The position numbers were made by a program, and so were the translations under genes. Shown here one piece after another: positions 9,872 to 17,466 of a stretch of 20,385 nt of DNA. The first letter of the stretch is position 1; each line of letters opens with the position of its first letter. The DNA is from Podochytrium sp. JEL0797. Lineage: Eukaryota > Chytridiomycota > Chytridiomycetes > Chytridiales > Chytriomycetaceae. The stretch covers positions 1-20,385 of the forward strand of contig JADGJG010000428.1 in the NCBI GenBank assembly GCA_027596195.1, read 5' to 3'. The notes below the pieces were generated by a model. That model was not told the DNA's origin, searched no databases, and worked only from the letters and a program-made list of their open reading frames with translations.

Positions 9872-10912
9872 ATGTCTCGCTTCACTATCCGCCCCGTCTC
9901 TGTACCCTCCCCCATGCCCACCCAAGACCCCTTCCTCTTCGCCGTGTACCACAAGGACCACTACCCCGCCGGCGATGCCAAGATGCAAGCACCCCGCCGT
10001 GGCAACGGCTCCGACTTTGACCCGTCCTCCCCTTACCGCATGTACCACGGGGACCGCATCCCGGGGTTCCCTCAACACCCGCACCGCGGCTTCGAAACCA
10101 TCACGTGTACCCTCCAGGGCACTGTTGATCATACGGATTCACTCGGATGTGCGGGGCGGTATGGCGATGGGGATTTGCAGTGGATGACGGCCGGGAGGGG
10201 GATTGTGCATGGGGAGATGGTGCCGTTGGTGCATCAGGACAAACCGAATACGATGCGGTGGTTTCAGTTGTGGTTGAACTTGCCGGGAAAGTCCAAGATG
10301 GTGGAACCGAATCAGATGATGCATTGGGCTGAGAATATCAAGCGGTTTACTTCGGAGGATGGGAAAACGCGTGCCACTGTCTTGGCTGGGTCGCTCCATG
10401 GCACCAAGGCGTTGCCTCCTATTCGTGACTCGTGGGCCAAAGACCCTGCTCATGATGTGAATGTGTGGCACTTGATCATGAAGCCCGGCGCGCAATTCAC
10501 ACTCCCCAAGAGCATGCAAGGATCCAACAGGACTATGTACTGCGTGGAAGGAACCGGACTCACCCTCGACGAGACGACTGCGGTCCCCAAGAGCAGCATG
10601 GTCGAGTTCAAGGACCACAGCGAAAAGGAAATTGTGCTCGAAAATACGGGTACCGACGCGGACTTGGAGATTCTCGTGCTGCAGGGCAAACCGATTGGCG
10701 AACCCGTGGTGCAACATGGCCCGTTCGTGATGAACACGCAGGAGGAGATTCAAAACACGTTTTCGGAGTATCGACGCACGCAGTTTGGTGGGTGGCCGTG
10801 GCCGGAGGATGCGATGGTGTTTCCGAGAAACAAGGGTCGGTTCTTGGCTGTTAAGGGAAAGCCGGAGGAGTTGCCTCCTTCCGCGTCGGGTGTGAAGGGC
10901 ACCGTATTGTAA
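9872..10912 (+). CDS. Pirin family protein, copy 1
   Basis: A single exon of 346 residues. The pirin signature is present: HPHRGFET at residues 69-76 and GIVHGEM at 110-116. H69, H71, H113 and E115 match the four metal ligands of the N-terminal cupin. The C-terminal domain has the family motif GPFVMNT followed by a glutamate-rich helix and FGGWPWP. Pirins are iron-binding double cupins: human pirin is a nuclear cofactor of NF-kappaB, and some bacterial and plant members oxidise quercetin. Which role applies here cannot be read from sequence. The length is somewhat above the usual 290 residues, through a longer N-terminus and an internal segment. The codons GGT/GGG are more frequent in the middle than at the ends. 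The 5' leader is CT-rich, and the promoter has opposed CCAAT boxes. Confidence 0.95.
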   Translation: MSRFTIRPVSVPSPMPTQDPFLFAVYHKDHYPAGDAKMQAPRRGNGSDFDPSSPYRMYHGDRIPGFPQHPHRGFETITCTLQGTVDHTDSLGCAGRYGDGDLQWMTAGRGIVHGEMVPLVHQDKPNTMRWFQLWLNLPGKSKMVEPNQMMHWAENIKRFTSEDGKTRATVLAGSLHGTKALPPIRDSWAKDPAHDVNVWHLIMKPGAQFTLPKSMQGSNRTMYCVEGTGLTLDETTAVPKSSMVEFKDHSEKEIVLENTGTDADLEILVLQGKPIGEPVVQHGPFVMNTQEEIQNTFSEYRRTQFGGWPWPEDAMVFPRNKGRFLAVKGKPEELPPSASGVKGTVL

Positions 10913-10952
10913 TTTTCTTCTCTCTCTCTCTTTTCTTTTCCTTTTTTTTTTG

Positions 10953-10958
10953 AATAAA
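10953..10958 (+). terminator. AATAAA poly(A) signal of pirin copy 1
   Basis: A canonical hexamer 40 nt after the pirin TAA, after a long pyrimidine tract. Confidence 0.75.
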
Positions 10959-11139
10959 ACCAGTTTGACGATGTAATTTTAGGTTTTCTAACTTCCCATT
11001 TTTGATTGAAGTCACCGTATCTGATTCGTTCAACTGTGGACGTCCGCTTCAGATTGAAGGGATTAATTTCTATCGAATTACGAGCCCAGTCTCCCGCCTA
11101 ACGTATTTTCTTTCGTAATCGCTATTTCTTAACTAATAA

Positions 11140-11145
11140 TATAAG
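11140..11145 (+). promoter_or_regulatory. TATA-like box of the acidic-tail gene, copy 1
   Basis: TATAAG in an AT-rich stretch. It would start transcription near 11170, so the message would contain the upstream ORF at 11244 before the main ATG at 11348. Confidence 0.5.
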
Positions 11146-11243
11146 AATTCTCGTGTATTCGTTTCGTAACCACGAAAATAGAACAGAATTTTTCCGTGCC
11201 ACTTCGAGTTCGATTTTGACATCAATTCTCGGCAGAATCCTTC

Positions 11244-11309
11244 ATGCAAACTCAGCAAGTCTCAACTCCAAAGATATTGCCACCGGACACAAGTTACCAA
11301 CAAACATAA
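11244..11309 (+). other. Upstream ORF of 21 codons, copy 1
   Basis: ATG at 11244 to TAA at 11307-11309, ending 38 nt before the proposed main ATG. It is fully conserved in the second unit. It might limit translation of the main frame, if the transcript starts at the TATA-like box. Confidence 0.45.
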
Positions 11310-11347
11310 AGCCTTCTAGCCCAAGATCAGTACAAAAACCAATCCAG

Positions 11348-12162
11348 ATGCGCCACCCTCTGCCCCCAAAGCCACTTCGCCCCAATTCAAGTCACCACCA
11401 GTCACAGAAACGCTCCCCGACCAGTCCTCACGCTCCACGTATGCTCTCGTTTAGTAAACGCAACTCATACGGTGGTTCATTCGGGTTCCCCATGTCATTG
11501 ACTTCCCCGGTGAATCACCGGAGGGCAAGATCCTTCTCGAGTGCCCCACAAAATCCCGCTTCACGCAGTGGGATGAATGGGGGAGAGAATTCATTGGATT
11601 CTCGGTCGTTTCAAGCATGGCTGGGTGAGTAACTGTTTACTTTGTTTTGCGTTCGTGGGGAGTGCCACTCTCTCCTTTTTTCATTGGGGTCATGTGTTCA
11701 CCATGTGCGCTGGTTGCTTCACATTTTTACTAACTCCTCTCGTTGTTTTATCCAAAAGAATCCGTCACGGCCAATCAAGAACCGCGCCACCCTGCCTTCC
11801 CTTCTCCCACCGATCCAAGCCCACACCAACCTCCTACACCTCCCCTCCTCCTCCAATCATCACCACAACCGCCTCCACTCGACCTTGGCCGTGACCAGCT
11901 CCACCAGCTCATGCTCGAGAGTGGGATGCATGTGAACCTCCCCGTCACACGAGAACAGCTCAAGTACGATACGGGGTTCGGTGAAGATGGAGAGGAGAGT
12001 GTGGAGCTTTATTTGGATGAAGGGTATGATGAGTATGATGTGTGTGAGGGGGGGGAAGAGGAGGAAGAGGGGATAGATGGCGAGGAGGTAGATGAAAGTG
12101 AGGAAGACGTGTTTGACATTGATGAGGAGATTAATGAGGCGTTGAGGGAATTGAATATGTGA
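11348..12162 (+). CDS. Hypothetical protein with basic, Pro/Ser-rich N-terminus and acidic tail, copy 1
   Basis: Exons are 11348-11624 and 11759-12162. The intron has a GTGAGT donor, a perfect TACTAAC branch point at 11728-11734 and an AAAAG acceptor, and it is phase 1. The product is 226 residues. Residues 1-140 are rich in Pro, Ser, Arg and His, including RRARSFSS around residues 57-64, a plausible basophilic kinase site. Residues about 138-165 (LDLGRDQLHQLMLESG onward) look helical. Residues about 168-226 are extremely acidic and end in a short helix EALRELNM. The reading frame is open upstream of 11348 but has no ATG there, so 11348 is the best start. No known family is recognised. It may be nuclear or a histone- or chaperone-like acidic protein, but that is speculation. 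Its stop is one base from the stop of the minus-strand paralogue. Confidence 0.72.
12008..12013 (-). terminator. Antisense AATAAA for the decayed F-box paralogue, copy 1
   Basis: TTTATT on the plus strand, about 150 nt past the paralogue's stop and inside the acidic-tail coding region. The surrounding 16 bases match those around the poly(A) signal of the intact F-box gene at 13115. Confidence 0.4.
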
Positions 12163-12163
12163 T

Positions 12164-13098
12164 TTAGATATATCCCTTCTCGTCTGAATATTCGTCATCC
12201 TCCTCACCCTCTTCCAAATTTTGGCCCACATGGCTGGACAAGAATGCCATCGACGCATCACTGAGCGTGAGTCTCAACTCACGCACCACCGTAGCGAGGT
12301 TCCGATCCGCAGCCCACAACGCAAACGCGAGTCTCTTGTCCGAATGCGCCACATACTCCTTCAAATCCGGCCAAATTCTCTTATACTCAAGCAACGTGTG
12401 TTTGTCAACACTCACGTACATATCCTCGACATCTTTCCCGCTTCCCTCCACCACCACACCGGGCGCCTCGAGCCACAACTCAATCGCTTCATACGTGTCG
12501 TCTGTGGACATGGTAAACGCTCTCGCCACAAACTCAAACACGTTCACACCCTTGGCACTCGGAAGCGTGAGCACCATCGCGAGAACCTCCAAGTTTACTG
12601 GGTAATCATCCTCGTTCGTCATATACTCGACCATATCCTCAAAGTACTTTTCAACCACGTCAGACGAGTCCATGAAGTCGAAAATGTTGCCCTCCGAGAG
12701 GTTTTCGACCACTTTTTCGAATCCTTCTCCCAAGGGCAGATTGGGGCGCCCTTGCATAAGAACAGAGACGAGGTCTTCAAATCCCTTTATGCATGCTTTC
12801 AGAAATGTGTCCGAGAAGTCGACTTTGGCGGCAACCTCTGGGTTCTGGAGGACCACACTGACAATTTGGACAAACTCTTTCTGATCTCCATGGGAATCCG
12901 TGGCTTCTCCCAAAGGCGGACGACAAGGACAATGCGTCCAAGTGTGGAAACGCAAGTTCGAAAGCCTCCGTGCGTCTACCTTCGACGCGCCAGGTGGCAG
13001 TGGCGGCAGTTTGGAGGGCCGGGCGGAACTTTTCGCGTTTGAGTGTCAAGATTCGCGAAATGACGGCTTGAGCAACATCAGGAGGAATATAGACATTG
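12164..13098 (-). pseudogene. Decayed paralogue of the neighbouring F-box/ankyrin-like gene, copy 1
   Basis: The open part is 12955-12164 (263 residues) and aligns with residues about 254-600 of the F-box gene at 13176-14999, for example WPDLKEY.AH.DKRLAFALWA and VVRELRLTLSDAS. Homology continues upstream to about 13098 in another frame (ISRILTLK.EK.RPALQ, then AFEL..PHL). The frames are broken at 12908-12911, where four bases (GGGA read on the minus strand) replace one codon of the intact gene. The F-box half is absent, and about 113 residues corresponding to 328-442 of the intact gene are deleted near 12674-12700. The in-frame stop upstream of the remnant is the TAA within the AATAAA of the intact gene. 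A C-terminal fragment might still be translated from ATG 12955, because the frame has stayed open and ends in a novel acidic tail. Confidence 0.72.
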
Positions 13099-13114
13099 CT
13101 GAGACGTGTGGAGC

Positions 13115-13120
13115 TTTATT
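13115..13120 (-). terminator. AATAAA poly(A) signal of the F-box gene, copy 1
   Basis: TTTATT on the plus strand, 56 nt past the F-box gene's TGA on the minus strand. Confidence 0.65.
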
Positions 13121-13175
13121 TAGATGGGTGGACGCTAAAAAAAGTGTATAGTGCCCAAAAAAATCCTCCGCAAAC

Positions 13176-14999
13176 TCATTTCCCACTCTCCTTCAACTGT
13201 TGGTTAATATGGCTCGATAAAATGGCTTGCGACGCATCACTGAGCGTGAGTCTCAACTCACGCACCACACTCGCCAGGTTCTGATCACCAGCCCACAACG
13301 CAAACGCAAGTCTCTTGTCCGCGTGCGCCGAATACTCCTTCAAATCGGGCCACATCCTCTTATCCTCCACAAACACGCGAGCCACCGCCCCGTGACCCTC
13401 TGTGTCGACGCTCGCGTACATTCCCGTGATCGCTTCACTGCTTCCCTTGACCACCACGTCGGACGCCTTGAGACACAACTGAATCGCTTCGAGCGCGCCA
13501 TCGGTGCACAATGTCCCCACTTTCGCAACAAACTCAAACACATTCATGCCTCTGGATCTGGGGAGGCTGAGCACCATTTTCAGAATGTCCAGATTGATGG
13601 GCAAGTTATCTTCATTTGTGGTCCAGGAGAGGACAAGCTTGAAGTACTTTTTGACGATTCTAGAAGAGTCCAAGTACTCAAAGAGGCAGCGAGAAAAGCC
13701 GACGAGGCCCAAGTAGGATGCGGTCATGCACAGGTCCGCAAGGTCGATGCCTTTGGGGCATTTCGGATGCGCAAGGAGCAGTTCGAATATGGGCATGTGC
13801 CCGTCTCTGTAGCGAATTTCTCCAATGGTTTCAGCCATGTCTTCCAAAATGTCGTGAAAGTCGGTGTCGAAGGTCAAGAATGGGACCACACTTTTAAACA
13901 GCACCAAGCTACCCTTCTTGGCACTAACGCTAATGACCTCGGAAAAGTCGATTCCTTCGGGGGAAACGGGATATTTCAAGAACTCGGTGATGAGGACGAT
14001 CGACGAATACTCACACCCCTCCTCCTCAACATTTTCAACCACATTTTGGAAGCCTTGCTCCAACGGGAGGTCATCACAATATTGCATCAGCAGAAAAACA
14101 AGCTTGTCGTAGTGGCTGGTGCACGCAAACTCAAAATAATCCGAAAAGTCCACCTCGTCAGCAACATCCGGATTCTTAAAGACTATTTCCACCATTTCGA
14201 GAAGCTCTTTGGCGGTCCCGTAGATTCCTGTTGCTTCGATAAAGGCGTCTGACAATTTTGACACGCCCAAATGGGGTAGCACCAGTTCGAAGGCATCCTT
14301 ATACAGGTATTCAAGGAGCCAGTTGGTGATGATGGAAGACTGGAGGGCAGGGCGAGACTTTTCTGGTTTGAGTGTCATGATTCGCGACACGACATCTTTC
14401 ACAACAGCATGAGAAATATGGATTCGGCCGCTTTCGAAAATCCGCCACAGTTTCGCCGAGTTTCCGTCCTTGTCGTACACGGTGAGGTGGTTGGCGCGAC
14501 CGGCAAAGCATTCCAACAGAAACGCGGTCTTGTAATTCAGGGGAAGACTGTCGAAAAACTCTCTGGAAATTTCACAGAGCTCTTTGATTACTTCAGAGCT
14601 AAAAGCCATGGGGTCATCAGGGGGAGGTGGAGGTGGGGGGTTTGCGGGGAACGGTTCGACAATTGGCACGACTCTTCCTTGATTGACGAGGTGAGACGAC
14701 GCGTATACCAGGTCGGAGAGTAAAAACCCAAACAGGGCTTTTGAAGAGAAAGCCAGGTCTCCGAGAAACAAGTCGATGGGGAGATATTTGGCGATTTGAC
14801 GGAGAATTTCTGGCGGCAGAGAATAAATGGGGGCCGAATAATCGCCAACATGAGTTTCTAGGACTGGACGTGGAATGCCGCCTCGGTTTCCCCTTTTCTT
14901 CGGTTTCTCAGTGGGAGATTCGACGGAATATTCGACCAGATCGTGCCAGTCATCGTAGTCCATTGGAAACAGGTCACCTTCCTCATCGTCGTCGTCCAT
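13176..14999 (-). CDS. F-box protein with degenerate ankyrin-like repeats, copy 1
   Basis: A single exon of 607 residues. It starts MDDDDEE, followed by a basic patch KPKKRGNRGG (residues 32-41). Residues about 59-105 are F-box-like: LPPEILRQIAKYLP, then LAFSSKALF and LVYASSHLV. A polyproline run is at 121-127. The rest is helical, with four units spaced about 68 residues near 277, 344, 411 and 480; each has (N/Y/H/L)P....(G/V).(D/N)(F/V) followed by two helices, equivalent to pairs of diverged ankyrin units. F-box proteins bind Skp1 in SCF ubiquitin ligases and present a substrate through their repeat domain; the partner here is unknown. The same architecture is expanded in several chytrid fungi. 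ATG 14999 is the first in frame, and only 36 nt separate it from the G/C homopolymer, so a normal upstream promoter is not visible. Confidence 0.82.
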   Translation of the reverse strand: MDDDDEEGDLFPMDYDDWHDLVEYSVESPTEKPKKRGNRGGIPRPVLETHVGDYSAPIYSLPPEILRQIAKYLPIDLFLGDLAFSSKALFGFLLSDLVYASSHLVNQGRVVPIVEPFPANPPPPPPPDDPMAFSSEVIKELCEISREFFDSLPLNYKTAFLLECFAGRANHLTVYDKDGNSAKLWRIFESGRIHISHAVVKDVVSRIMTLKPEKSRPALQSSIITNWLLEYLYKDAFELVLPHLGVSKLSDAFIEATGIYGTAKELLEMVEIVFKNPDVADEVDFSDYFEFACTSHYDKLVFLLMQYCDDLPLEQGFQNVVENVEEEGCEYSSIVLITEFLKYPVSPEGIDFSEVISVSAKKGSLVLFKSVVPFLTFDTDFHDILEDMAETIGEIRYRDGHMPIFELLLAHPKCPKGIDLADLCMTASYLGLVGFSRCLFEYLDSSRIVKKYFKLVLSWTTNEDNLPINLDILKMVLSLPRSRGMNVFEFVAKVGTLCTDGALEAIQLCLKASDVVVKGSSEAITGMYASVDTEGHGAVARVFVEDKRMWPDLKEYSAHADKRLAFALWAGDQNLASVVRELRLTLSDASQAILSSHINQQLKESGK

Positions 15000-15033
15000 T
15001 GGAAATGCAGTTTAAACAAAGGAAAAATGGAAG

Positions 15034-15035
<2 letters not shown>

Positions 15036-15082
<47 letters not shown>
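15036..15082. repeat. G47 homopolymer at the duplication junction
   Basis: 47 uninterrupted G between the F-box gene (minus) and pirin copy 2 (plus). It is the last part of unit 1 and identical in length to the G run that ends the window. It may be real or an assembly join. Confidence 0.95.
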
Positions 15083-15083
<1 letters not shown>

Positions 15084-15159
15084 AAACCGCTTCCCACGCA
15101 CTCCAACCTCCACTACTCCTCACTCACTCCACCACCAAAACACTTGAATACTACGAAAC

Positions 15160-16200
15160 ATGTCTCGCTTCACTATCCGCCCCGTCTCTGTACCCTCCCC
15201 CATGCCCACCCAAGACCCCTTCCTCTTCGCCGTGTACCACAAGGACCACTACCCCGCCGGCGATGCCAAGATGCAAGCACCCCGCCGTGGCAACGGCTCC
15301 GACTTTGACCCGTCCTCCCCTTACCGCATGTACCACGGGGACCGCATCCCGGGGTTCCCTCAACACCCGCACCGCGGCTTCGAAACCATCACGTGTACCC
15401 TCCAGGGCACTGTTGATCATACGGATTCACTCGGATGTGCGGGGCGGTATGGCGATGGGGATTTGCAGTGGATGACGGCCGGGAGGGGGATTGTGCATGG
15501 GGAGATGGTGCCGTTGGTGCATCAGGACAAACCGAATACGATGCGGTGGTTTCAGTTGTGGTTGAACTTGCCGGGAAAGTCCAAGATGGTGGAACCGAAT
15601 CAGATGATGCATTGGGCTGAGAATATCAAGCGGTTTACTTCGGAGGATGGGAAAACGCGTGCCACTGTCTTGGCTGGGTCGCTCCATGGCACCAAGGCGT
15701 TGCCTCCTATTCGTGACTCGTGGGCCAAAGACCCTGCTCATGATGTGAATGTGTGGCACTTGATCATGAAGCCCGGCGCGCAATTCACACTCCCCAAGAG
15801 CATGCAAGGATCCAACAGGACTATGTACTGCGTGGAAGGAACCGGACTCACCCTCGACGAGACGACTGCGGTCCCTAAGAGCAGCATGGTCGAGTTCAAG
15901 GACCACAGCGAAAAGGAAATTGTGCTCGAAAACACGGGTACCGACGCGGACTTGGAGATTCTCGTGTTGCAGGGCAAACCGATTGGCGAACCCGTGGTGC
16001 AACATGGCCCGTTCGTGATGAACACGCAGGAGGAGATTCAAAACACGTTTTCGGAGTATCGACGCACGCAGTTTGGTGGGTGGCCGTGGCCGGAGGATGC
16101 GATGGTGTTTCCGAGAAACAAGGGCCGATTCTTGGCTGTTAAGGGAAAGCCGGAGGAGTTGCCTCCTTCCGCGTCGGGTGTGAAGGGCACCGAATTGTAA
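15160..16200 (+). CDS. Pirin family protein, copy 2
   Basis: 346 residues, identical to copy 1 except Glu for Val at residue 345. Six base differences lie in the coding region, all in the last third: five are silent (15876 is the first) and one changes residue 345. The metal ligands H69, H71, H113 and E115 are kept. Only 77 nt of leader precede the ATG before the G tract, so the CCAAT palindrome and most of the TATA-like box of copy 1 are missing. If the junction is real, expression of this copy would have to depend on a different promoter; if it is an assembly join, this is simply the other allele. Confidence 0.92.
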   Translation: MSRFTIRPVSVPSPMPTQDPFLFAVYHKDHYPAGDAKMQAPRRGNGSDFDPSSPYRMYHGDRIPGFPQHPHRGFETITCTLQGTVDHTDSLGCAGRYGDGDLQWMTAGRGIVHGEMVPLVHQDKPNTMRWFQLWLNLPGKSKMVEPNQMMHWAENIKRFTSEDGKTRATVLAGSLHGTKALPPIRDSWAKDPAHDVNVWHLIMKPGAQFTLPKSMQGSNRTMYCVEGTGLTLDETTAVPKSSMVEFKDHSEKEIVLENTGTDADLEILVLQGKPIGEPVVQHGPFVMNTQEEIQNTFSEYRRTQFGGWPWPEDAMVFPRNKGRFLAVKGKPEELPPSASGVKGTEL

Positions 16201-16236
16201 TTTTCTTCTCTCTCTCTTTTCTTTGCCTTTTTTTTG

Positions 16237-16242
16237 AATAAA
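16237..16242 (+). terminator. AATAAA poly(A) signal of pirin copy 2
   Basis: A canonical hexamer 37 nt after TAA; the pyrimidine tract before it is slightly shorter than in copy 1. Confidence 0.75.
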
Positions 16243-16442
16243 ACCAGTTTGACAATGTAATTTTAGGAATTGTAACTTCCCATTTTTGATTGAAAGTCAC
16301 CGCATCTGATTCGGGGCTGGGGATGTCCGCTTCAGATTGAAGGGACCCCCATCCTCTTCACATTTTTAATTTCTATCGAATTACGAGCCCGCTCTCCCGC
16401 CTAACGTATTTTCTTTCGTAATCGCTATTTCTTAACTAATAA

Positions 16443-16448
16443 TATAAG
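16443..16448 (+). promoter_or_regulatory. TATA-like box of the acidic-tail gene, copy 2
   Basis: TATAAG, conserved with copy 1 despite the divergent sequence a little upstream. Confidence 0.5.
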
Positions 16449-16546
16449 AATTCTCGTGTATTCGTTTCGTAACCACGAAAATAGAACAGAATTTTTCCGT
16501 GCCACTTCGAGTTCGATTTTGACATCAATTCTCGGCAGAATCCTTC

Positions 16547-16612
16547 ATGCAAACTCAGCAAGTCTCAACTCCAAAGATATTGCCACCGGACACAAGTTAC
16601 CAACAAACATAA
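16547..16612 (+). other. Upstream ORF of 21 codons, copy 2
   Basis: Identical to the upstream ORF of unit 1 and again 38 nt before the main ATG. Confidence 0.45.
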
Positions 16613-16650
16613 AGCCTTCTAGCCCAAGATCAGTACAAAAACCAATCCAG

Positions 16651-17465
16651 ATGCGCCACCCTCTGCCCCCAAAGCCACTTCGCCCCAATTCAAGTCACCA
16701 CCAGTCACAGAAACGCTCCCCGACCAGTCCTCACGCTCCACGTATGCTCTCGTTTAGTAAACGCAACTCATACGGTGGTTCATTCGGGTTCCCCATGTCA
16801 TTGACTTCCCCGGTGAATCACCGGAGGGCAAGATCCTTCTCGAGTGCCCCACAAAATCCCGCTTTACGCAGTGGGATGAATGGGGGAGAGAATTCATTGG
16901 ATTCTCGGTCGTTTCAAGCATGGCTGGGTGAGTAACTGTTTACTTTGTTTTGCGTTCGTGGGGAGTGCCACTCTCTCCTTGTTTCATTGGGGTCATGTGT
17001 TTAACATGTGCGCTGGTTGCTTCACATTTTTACTAACTGCTCTCGTTGTTTTATCCAAAAGAATCCGTCACGGCCAATCAAGAACCGCGCCACCCTGCCT
17101 TCCCTTCTCCCACCGATCCAAGCCCACACCAACCTCCTACACCTCCCCTCCCCCTCCAATCATCACCACAACCGCCTCCACTCGACCTTGGCCGTGACCA
17201 GCTCCACCAGCTCATGCTCGAGAGTGGGATGCATGTGAACCTCCCCGTCACACGAGAACAGCTCAAGTACGATGCGGGGTTCGGTGAAGATGGAGAGGAG
17301 AGTGTGGAGCTTTATTTGGATGAAGGGTATGATGAGTATGATGTGTGTGAGGGGGGGGAAGAGGAGGAAGAGGGGATAGATGGCGAGGAGGTAGATGAAA
17401 GTGAGGAAGACGTGTTTGACATTGATGAGGAGATTAATGAGGCGTTGAGGGAATTGAATATGTGA
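16651..17465 (+). CDS. Hypothetical protein with basic, Pro/Ser-rich N-terminus and acidic tail, copy 2
   Basis: Exons are 16651-16927 and 17062-17465, with the same donor, TACTAAC branch point and acceptor as copy 1. The product is 226 residues and differs at three positions: Ser72 to Leu, Leu123 to Pro and Thr164 to Ala. These are the only coding differences I see, and all three change the protein. The intron has four or so further substitutions, none in its splice signals. No family recognised. Confidence 0.72.
17311..17316 (-). terminator. Antisense AATAAA for the decayed F-box paralogue, copy 2
   Basis: Same position relative to the paralogue's stop as in unit 1, inside the acidic-tail coding region. 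Confidence 0.4.
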
Positions 17466-17466
17466 T

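Larger units (their letters stand above)
10913..11347. other. Spacer: pirin 3' UTR and acidic-tail gene leader, copy 1
   Basis: It holds the pirin poly(A) signal, a CT repeat, a TATA-like box at 11140-11145 and the upstream ORF described separately. This is the most divergent part between the two units. Confidence 0.8.
9795..15082. repeat. 5.3-kb duplicated unit, copy 1
   Basis: It is 5288 nt long and repeated directly as 15083-20385 (5303 nt). It contains pirin, the acidic-tail gene, the decayed F-box paralogue, the intact F-box gene and a terminal G47. Homology starts at the AAAA of 9795-9798; sequence left of it is single copy. The 15-nt length difference lies entirely in the spacer downstream of pirin. 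Confidence 0.97.
16201..16650. other. Spacer: pirin 3' UTR and acidic-tail gene leader, copy 2
   Basis: Same layout as in unit 1 but with many substitutions and a net 15-nt gain. Most of the gain is an inserted stretch around 16346-16366 (ACCCCCATCCTCTTCACATT). The TATA-like box is at 16443-16448. Confidence 0.8.

Noticed and set aside
9693..10187. Plus-strand frame starting before pirin and running into it
   Set aside because: It overlaps pirin in another frame, contains the promoter elements and has low-complexity content; pirin is clearly the real gene.
11153..11347. N-terminal extension of the acidic-tail gene
   Set aside because: The frame is open but has no ATG, only a GTG at its edge; a fungal gene is unlikely to start there. 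The first in-frame ATG is 11348.
11860..12261. Minus-strand frame that looks like a membrane protein
   Set aside because: The hydrophobic run is simply the complement of the GAN codons of the acidic tail on the plus strand.
12264..12284. Hairpin GCGTGAG..CTCACGC in the F-box family genes
   Set aside because: It lies in the conserved coding stretch VRELRLTL in both paralogues, so codon conservation explains it without a regulatory role.
12221..13042. 273-codon plus-strand frame (and its twin at 17524-18345) opposite the decayed paralogue
   Set aside because: The minus strand matches the F-box gene residue by residue; the plus frame is a shadow of it.
13227..14252. 341-codon plus-strand frame (and its twin at 18530-19555) opposite the F-box gene
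   Set aside because: The minus strand shows an F-box, a repeat pattern and a clear paralogue; the plus frame has no recognisable features and is a shadow.
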